Assembly: GCA_023548195.1 (NCBI GenBank)
Contig: JAJHZJ010000009.1
Location: 7,756,308-7,820,307 of the forward strand
Direction of reading: 5' to 3'
Origin: Bettongia penicillata ogilbyi
Lineage: Eukaryota; Chordata; Mammalia; Diprotodontia; Potoroidae
Length of the DNA: 64,000 nucleotides
Part shown: positions 58,300 to 64,000 of the stretch, piece after piece
How the letters are laid out: every line of letters begins with the position of its first letter
Position numbering within the stretch: the stretch's first letter is position 1
Position numbers and translations under genes: made by a program
The notes under the pieces: generated by a model
What the model was told of the DNA's origin: nothing
The model's input: the letters and a program-made list of their open reading frames with translations, nothing else
The model's database searches: none

Positions 58300-58446
58300 A
58301 TTATTAACCTGGGTCTGTTGACCTGCTTTTAAAAATATGACTATACTTCAAATTCTCCTTTGTAATACTGTGTATTTTAATTTACACATTTAAAATTATT
58401 ATTCTGAGAAGTCTGGCTTCACCAGACTGCAAAGGGGATCTAAACA
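58300..58446 (-). mobile_element. hAT-like short element, copy 3
   Basis: The reverse complement begins near 'gatcccctttgcagtctggt' and ends '...gacccaggttaataa', collinear with copy 2 at 56027-56211. Confidence 0.55.
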
Positions 58447-58680
58447 CATGCAAAAAGAGGTTTAATTTCCCCCAATCTAAGTGATAGAAGGGGGTATATA
58501 ATATATACACAAATAGATATGAGACAAGTCAGAATAGAAAGGCATTGTGGCACATTTCATGGAAAGCCTGCGTCAGAGGCACAGGTTCATTGAAAGTTTG
58601 CCTTTTGATAGATACAGTCTATGTGACCCTGTGCACTTTTTTAGTGTCCAGGGTAACTCTACATACTTCAAATTGCAGAG

Positions 58681-58975
58681 GCCAGGTGTGGTGGCACACT
58701 TCTATAATTCTTGCTAGCAGTGGGCTATCAATTGCTTCAGCTTAGAAGTTCTGAGCTGCAATAGGGCTAGAACTAATCAGGTATCCTCGGTAAGTATGGC
58801 ACTAATATGATGAGCCCCCAGGAGCAGGGGCTCACCAATATGCCTAAGAAGGAGTGAACTGGTACAGGTTGGAAGGGAAGAAGGTTGAAGCTTCCATGCT
58901 TATCCATTATGAGATCAGGTCCAGAGTGGCCACTACACTTTCAGCCTGAGCAAGATAGAGTGAGAAACCCATTTT
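58681..58975 (+). pseudogene. 7SL (SRP) RNA pseudogene, near full length
   Basis: The whole stretch follows 7SL RNA from the first base to the last, about 295 bp against about 300 bp for the human RNA. Landmarks in order are 'gccaggtgtggtggcacact' (5' Alu domain), 'cttagaagttctgagctgca', 'gtaagtatggcactaatatg', 'cccccaggagcaggggctca' (S domain), 'gtgaactggtacaggttgga', and 'cagcctgagcaagatagagt' with 'gagaaaccc' at the 3' end. 7SL RNA is the scaffold of the signal recognition particle in the cytosol. Spread-out substitutions, including in the Alu-domain loops, suggest a retroposed pseudogene. A microsatellite follows at once in the tail position. I saw no upstream promoter evidence for a working gene. 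Confidence 0.88.
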
Positions 58976-58980
58976 CATTG

Positions 58981-59040
58981 ACAGATATGAGACAGAGAAA
59001 GAGACAGACAGATAGACAGACAGATAGACAGATAGACAAA
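58981..59040. repeat. (GACA)n/(GATA)n microsatellite
   Basis: GACAGA and GATAGA units directly after the 7SL pseudogene, then an A-rich stretch to about 59080. Confidence 0.95.
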
Positions 59041-59830
59041 AACAAATAAATATGTAAATGAACAAATAAAAATTGCAAAGAAAGGTGTTGTCTTACATTA
59101 GTGGATGTTCCATACCAAGATCTCTTTACATTGATGAAATAATAGGTCTGGTTAAAAAAAAAGGCAGAGGGGCGAGGAGCCAAGATGGTGGAGTAGAAAG
59201 ACTCACATATGCTAGCTCCAAATCCACAGCCCATAAATTTCCTGTAAAAAGAACTCCCCACAAATTCTGGAGCACTGCAAGCTGCACACCAACGCAGTGG
59301 AAGAGACTTCCGTTCCAGAGAGCCCTGGAAAGCCATCCCCAGGGGTCTGTCGCGCTCTGGACAGCGGAGCCCACCCCTGTGCTGCCCTGGTCAGGCAGCC
59401 CCACAGGAGCAGATCTGAGCAGGCTTCAGGGAGGAATCTCCGGCAGCTGCGAAGGTTGCTCCACCCACAGGCGCTCCAGGTCAGTGAGAGAGACTTCTAG
59501 GCTAGCCAAGAGGGGAGCGAGATGTCTCTGTGGCTCAGGCCCCCGTGGGAGGCAGCAGCAGAGACAGCGGAGGCCCAGAACTCCCGGAGCAGGCAGGAGC
59601 TCCATTACCGAAGGTCTCTGCATAAACCCCCTGAGGGAACTGAGCCTTGGAGGCAGCCCTGCCCCTACCTGAGCACCAGAACTTAAGCTCACATTGAATA
59701 GCAGCCACTCCCGCCACTGAGAGCCCTGAGGCTGGGAAGCAGCATTTGAATCTCAGACCCCAAGCACTAGCTGGGCAGATCTAGACAGGGGTGGACAGGA
59801 ATCTCAGAAGTCAAGTAACTGGCTGGGAAA

Positions 59831-60934
59831 ATGCCCAGAAAAAGGAAGAAAAATAAGACCATAGAGAGCTACTGTCTTGGGGAAGAGATGTTCCTTCCTC
59901 CTTTCATTTCTGATGAGGAAGTACAATACTTGTCTTCAGGGAAAGACGTGGAGGTAGGGGCCTCTCTATCCCAGACATCCAAGATGGATGTTCAGTGGGC
60001 TCAGGCCATGGAAGAGCTCAAAAAGGATTTTGAAAATCAAGTTAGACAGGTGGAGGAAAAACTGGGAAGAGAAATGAGAGAGATGCAAGAAAAGCATGAA
60101 AAACGGGTCAATACTTTGGTAAAGGAGACCCAAAAAAAATGCTGAAGAAAATAACACCTTGAAAAATAGGCTCACTCAATTGGCAAAAGAGGTTCAAAAA
60201 GCCAATGAGGAGAAGAATGCTTTCAAAAGCAGAATTAGCCAAATGGAAAAAGAAGTTCAAAAGCTCACTGAAGATAATAGTTCTCTCAAGATTAGAATGG
60301 AACAGATGGAGGCTAATGACTTTATGAGAAACCAAGAAATCATAAAACAAAACCAAAAGAATGAAAAATGGAAGAGAATGTGAAATATCTCATGGGGAAA
60401 ACAACTGACCTGGAAAATAGATCCAGGAGAGACAATTTAAAAATTATGGGACTACCTGAAAGCCATGATCAGAAAAAAGAGCCTAGACATCATCTTTCAT
60501 GAAATTATCAAGGAAAACTGCCCTGAGATTCTACAACCAGAGGGCAAAATAAGTATTGAAGGAATCCATCGATCACCACCTGAAAGAGATCCAAAAAGAG
60601 AAACTCCTAGGAACATTATGGCCAAATTCCAGAGTTCCCAGGTCAAGGATAAAATATTGCAAGCAGCTAGAAAGAAACAATTCCAGTATTATGGAAATAC
60701 AATCAGGATAACACAAGATCTAGCAGCTTCTACATTAAGGGATCAAAGGGCGTGGAATAGGATATTCCAGAACTCAAAGGAACTAGGACTAAAACCAAGA
60801 ATTACCTACCAGCAAAACTAAGTATAATACTTCAGGGGAAAATATGGTCTTTCAATGAAACAGAGGACTTTCAAGCATTCTTGATGAAAAGACCAGAGCT
60901 GAAAAGAAAATTTGACTTTCAAACACAAGATTGA
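59831..60934 (+). pseudogene. L1-type ORF1 (nucleic-acid-binding protein), frameshifted
   Basis: The ATG at 59831 opens with a basic stretch, then a long coiled coil across about 59985-60370 ('AMEELKKDFENQVRQVEEKL', 'KEVQKLTEDNSSLKIRMEQM'). Next comes the L1 RRM start 'DLENRSRRDNLKIMGLPES' near 60410-60465 and the C-terminal domain ('RETPRNIMAKFQSS', 'LGLKPRITY', then 'FLMKRPELKRKFDFQTQ' to a stop at 60932-60934). Intact L1 ORF1 protein forms trimers that coat the RNA and act as a chaperone. Here the frame changes near 60144 (in an A run), 60365, 60478 and 60800, so about 368 codons are broken into at least five pieces. In-frame stops are otherwise few, implying moderate age. Confidence 0.88.
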
Positions 60935-61068
60935 GAAGAAGCATGAAAAAGTAAACAGCAAAGAGAAGTCATAAGGGACTTACCAAAGGTGAACTGTTTA
61001 CATTCCTACATAGAAAGACAATATTTGTAACTCTTAAAACATTTCAGTATATGGGTAGTTGGTGGGAC

Positions 61069-61159
61069 CACACACAGACATACACACACACACACACGCA
61101 CACACACACATGTACATGTGTCCATGCACACACACATACACACATGCACGCACACACAG
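61069..61159. repeat. (CA)n microsatellite in HAL1 3' UTR
   Basis: CA-rich tract with GCAC and TACA variants, at the same position where related elements seem to carry CA repeats. Confidence 0.92.
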
Positions 61160-61997
61160 AGACAGAGAGCACAGTGTGAATTGAATAGGATGGGACCATA
61201 TCTTAAAAGAAATTAAGGTAAATGGTGAGAGAGAAATGTAGTGGGAGGAAAGAGGGTGAAATGGAATGGGGTAAATTATATCTCATTCAAGAGGCAAGCA
61301 GGAGACTTTTTAGTGGAGGGAAAAAGAGGAGAGATGAGAAAAAAACATGAAGTTTATCCTCATCACATTTGACTAAAGGAAGGAGTAAAATGCACACTCA
61401 TTTTGGTATGAAAACCTATCTTACAGTACAGGAAAATGGGGGAGAAGGAGATAAGCAGGGAGGGAGGGATGATGGAAGGGAGGGAAATGGAAGGAGGGAG
61501 CAATTTGAAGTCAACATTCTTGGGGAGGGACAGGATCAAAAGACAGAATAGAAACAATGGGAGGCAGAATAGGATGGAGGGAAATACAGTTAGTCTTACA
61601 CAACGTGACTGTTATCGAAGTCATTTGCAAAACTACACAGATAGGATCTATATTGAATTGCCTGCCTTCCCAAAGGGTATGGGTGGGGAGGGAGGGATGG
61701 GGAGAATTTGGAACTCAAAGTTTTAGGAACAACTGTTTAGTACTGTTCTTGCTACTAGGAAATATGAAATACAGTTAATGGGGAATAGAAAGTCATCTGG
61801 CCCTACAGGAGAAAAGAGAAGATGGGGACAAGAGAAGGGAGGGATGATAGAAGAGAGGGCAGATTGGTGATACGGGAAATTAGAATGCTGGGTGTATTGG
61901 GGTGGGGGGAGGGGATAAATGGGGAGAAATTTTGGAACCCAAAATTTTGTGAAAATGAATGTAAAAAGTTAAGTAAATAAATTTATATTTAAAAAAA

Positions 61998-63378
61998 GTC
62001 AGAAAGTGGTAAAGACAAGGGAAAGTATTCTAAGAAAATCTGAGATAGGAGAGAATACTTTCAGCTGGAGGGATCTTGGAAATCTTCATGGAGGAATGGC
62101 ACATGAAACAAGAGAAGGATTTCTATGGTTGAAAATTAAGAGATTGTTATTGCAGATGCAATAGGTGAAAAGCTAGTAATACAGTTTTAGGCTGACCTCT
62201 AGCAATAAAAGGACTGACTATGGATGAAAGAGAAAATTAGTCCTGGCAGTCCAATCTAGTTGTGGAGAAAAGCAAACCTAGGAGACCCAGTTGTGAGACC
62301 TGACCTGCAGAGGTGTTGAACCCAGGAGAAAGAAAAGACATCAGGACCCTGCAGCTGCATTGTTTTCTTGGCTATATATGTTCCTGTATCTAGGCCACGC
62401 TACCAAAGCACCCTAAATATGTACCCACTCTTGACACTGTGTTTATGAAAGAGTACACCCCAGGTTAAATGCATAGCTAATGTTCTTATCATGACATCTT
62501 TGCAAATGCCTTTCCTTTAAGCTAATTGTTTCTACTAGTTACTTCCTAAAAGTAAGCACATTGGTGGGGGCTTATGAGCTATAATTTTAGGAGTGCAGAC
62601 CCAAAAAATACATTAAAACTGAAGCAGTGGGCACTTCCCAGGGAGCATAGGCTGGAAAAAGAAAGATGAACACTGAATTGAGATGTACTAGAGGGAGAGT
62701 TTAGAAATAATTAATAGTTCCTAAGAAAAACATATTTTGTCAAATGTTGAGGAAGCAATAGGGAGAATAGGGTCTGGAGTCAGGGAATGAGAAAAATACT
62801 GTATGAATCGAAGATTCAAAAAATTGTTTTTGAAATGACACTTAACAATTGGAGGAGCTGCAGGAAGGCAAGCAAAATAATATACTTGGTGGCATTCTGA
62901 ACCGACCCAATGTGACAATTAGGCTTCAAAGTTACCACACACATTATATATTTATCATATTTAAATATTATGTTTTTTGTGTTTCCAATATCAGCTTTAC
63001 TAAGGGTCAAGGGAAGGTGCTGGTGGTGCGGACAAGGCAGGGAAAGGCATCACATGGAGAGAGGAGAAGCCACAGTGAAAGAGGAGGGTGTGCATGGTAG
63101 AGAAAAACAGTCAGAACTGTTGGGGGAGGGAATTGTGGGGAATGAAGAGAAAAAAATTTCTGTCGAGGGGTTCCTGGGCATTTGCGGGAACAGAGGGTGT
63201 AGGACTCGAACCAAAGGGATTATGAGTAAAAAGAAAAGCTTGAGGATTGGAGTGGGGAGGGGCATTGGGGACATGCAGGTAAGGAAGGGAACGCATAGGA
63301 AAGGGAGGGTTTGTGAACAACTGCGGTGGAGGGAGAGTGAGAAGCTTCAGCATCAGAATTAGGGTGGAAGACCTTCCG
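61998..63378. other. Intergenic sequence downstream of TMEM86B-like gene
   Basis: A purine-rich stretch at 63040-63330 stands out. I see no repeat or exon with confidence. Overlapping short ORFs in the purine-rich part are on both strands and look like composition artefacts. Confidence 0.5.
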
Positions 63379-63384
63379 TTTAAT
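63379..63384 (-). promoter_or_regulatory. Candidate poly(A) signal (ATTAAA) for TMEM86B-like gene
   Basis: 'tttaat' on the plus strand is ATTAAA on the minus strand, 84 bases past the stop codon. ATTAAA is the commonest variant of the AATAAA signal. It is the nearest candidate downstream, but a six-base motif alone is weak evidence. Confidence 0.4.
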
Positions 63385-63468
63385 TGGGGCAGTGGGGTGG
63401 GCGGCAGCTCCAGAAGGTGATGGGCAGGCGGGAGGGTCCAGGAGAAGAGGCCAAGTGCCAGCTCCAGG

Positions 63469-64000
63469 TCAGTGGTCGGCTAGGACCTGCCTGGGGCGTG
63501 GGTCAGGCCCTCCCTCCAAGGTGGACAGAGCCATCAGGGCTTGGGCAGTGTAGTAGGTGACCGAGATGATGAGCCGGCCTGAAGGCAGGGGCCGGACGAA
63601 GGTGTCCCAGGCCTGGAGAGCGTCCGAGATGCCGAAGAACAGGCCCCCGAGGGCCGCAGAGCCCCCTCGGGCCAGCGCCCGGCACAGCAGCAGGCCCAGG
63701 ATAATCGCATACACAAGCGTAGGGAGACTCAGGCAGGAAGGCAGGTGAGGCTGCAGAAACCCAAAGTAGAGGACTATGACGGCCACCACGGACTCCAGGA
63801 GCTCCTGCTGGATCGGGAGCCAGTCCAGGGCCATGAAATACAGGAGATAAGCCAGGGAAAAGGTCACCTTGCCAAAGAAGAACTGGCTGGGCCAGGTGAG
63901 GACAACGTCCCCCAGGGTGGAGCAGAGGAGACCTACCCAGATGAATCGGCTGTGAGAGCCCGAAGGGGCCGTGCTGTGGACAAAGAGAGCCAGACAGAGG
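63469..64000 (-). CDS. TMEM86B: TMEM86B-like lysoplasmalogenase, C-terminal 176 residues (partial at window edge)
   Basis: The minus-strand frame stays open from the window edge (64000) to a TGA at 63469-63471, giving 176 residues, so it is truncated only by the window. TMEM86 proteins are YhhN-family multi-pass membrane enzymes of the ER that cleave the vinyl-ether bond of lysoplasmalogens. Visible family features: 'VGLLCSTLGDVVLTWPSQ' with the conserved GD, several hydrophobic segments, 'ARGGSAALGGLFFGISDALQ' with 'AWDTFVRPLP', and 'VTYYTAQALMALSTLE' near the end. Human TMEM86B as I recall it has closely similar 'GGSAGWGALLFTLSD' and 'AWDTFAQPLP' stretches, which favours TMEM86B over TMEM86A. 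The similarity is collinear to the edge, so no intron is needed in the visible part. The reading is GC-rich, unlike its AT-rich surroundings. No upstream methionine is visible: the first in-frame ATG (63834) lies inside a membrane segment and is not the start. Confidence 0.88.
   Translation of the reverse strand, partial: LCLALFVHSTAPSGSHSRFIWVGLLCSTLGDVVLTWPSQFFFGKVTFSLAYLLYFMALDWLPIQQELLESVVAVIVLYFGFLQPHLPSCLSLPTLVYAIILGLLLCRALARGGSAALGGLFFGISDALQAWDTFVRPLPSGRLIISVTYYTAQALMALSTLEGGPDPRPRQVLADH

Larger units (their letters stand above)
59163..61997 (+). mobile_element. ORF1-only LINE (half-L1/HAL1-type), nearly full length
   Basis: The 5' UTR starts with 'gcgaggagccaagatggtgg', the usual beginning of marsupial L1-type elements, and runs about 670 bp to an ORF1 start at 59831. 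ORF1 ends at about 60934. What follows is about 1.06 kb of CA-rich and then purine-rich 3' UTR, ending 'ttttgtgaaaatgaatgtaa' and an A/T-rich tail. There is no ORF2 (endonuclease or reverse transcriptase) anywhere, and no sign of a random deletion edge. This is the HAL1 arrangement: an L1 derivative keeping only ORF1 and depending on L1 ORF2 protein in trans. 'ttaaaaaaa' at 59152-59160 and 61989-61997 may be a target-site duplication, but it is low-complexity. This is the only retroelement here with both 5' and 3' ends. Confidence 0.88.

Noticed and set aside
59073..59672. 199-codon plus-strand ORF
   Set aside because: It lies across the 5' UTR of the ORF1-only LINE and resembles no known protein.
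62970..63362. 130-codon plus ORF and overlapping minus ORFs downstream of the gene
   Set aside because: Purine-rich composition keeps several frames open on both strands. No domain is seen.
63971..63980. Possible splice acceptor 'ttgtccacag' (minus strand) within the TMEM86B-like frame
   Set aside because: The similarity to TMEM86B is collinear across this point, so an intron is not needed.

Overview
This window looks like nuclear DNA from a marsupial. It is AT-rich, with no operons, and it is packed with retroelements typical of marsupials: tRNA-headed CORE-SINEs, SINEs with an RTE-type tail, BovB/RTE LINEs, marsupial-style L1 3' ends, and many L2, MIR and MIR3/Ther2 relics. I cannot name the species from the sequence. 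Repeat families are named from remembered consensus sequences, so subfamily labels are provisional and most repeat boundaries are good to about 10-30 bp.

Only one protein-coding gene is supported. It is the 3' part of a TMEM86B-like lysoplasmalogenase gene on the minus strand at 63469-64000, which runs off the right edge of the window. The other coding-like stretches are decayed retrotransposon ORFs: BovB reverse transcriptase at 240-2526 (-), a second RTE-type ORF at 7343-8182 (-), a CR1/L3 reverse-transcriptase relic at 19355-19620 (+), and an L1-type ORF1 at 59831-60934 (+).

Layout: 1-9 kb holds a long BovB copy with an internal CTAT microsatellite, an L1 3' end, SINEs and a second RTE LINE. 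From 9 to 25 kb there are SINE, MIR and L2 relics, two L1 3' ends, a CR1 relic, and two diverged copies of one unclassified LTR-like repeat (about 11.5-12.1 and 22.8-23.4 kb). From 25 to 31 kb there is an L1 insertion with a 13-bp target-site duplication and a long GA/GAAA tail, then an L2 interrupted by a SINE and an L1. From 31 to 51 kb there are dense nested SINEs, several with clear target-site duplications. The stretch 51.5-53.8 kb is unusually poor in recognisable repeats. From 53.8 to 59 kb there are two 7SL RNA-derived sequences (one nearly full length) and three copies of a short hAT-like element. At 59.16-62.0 kb lies a nearly complete ORF1-only LINE (half-L1 type), and the TMEM86B-like gene closes the window.

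I found no new multi-gene system. The most interesting items are the ORF1-only LINE, the two 7SL-derived sequences only 5 kb apart, the shared 3' tail linking RTE LINEs with SINEs, the paired unclassified LTR-like repeats, and the repeat-poor island.
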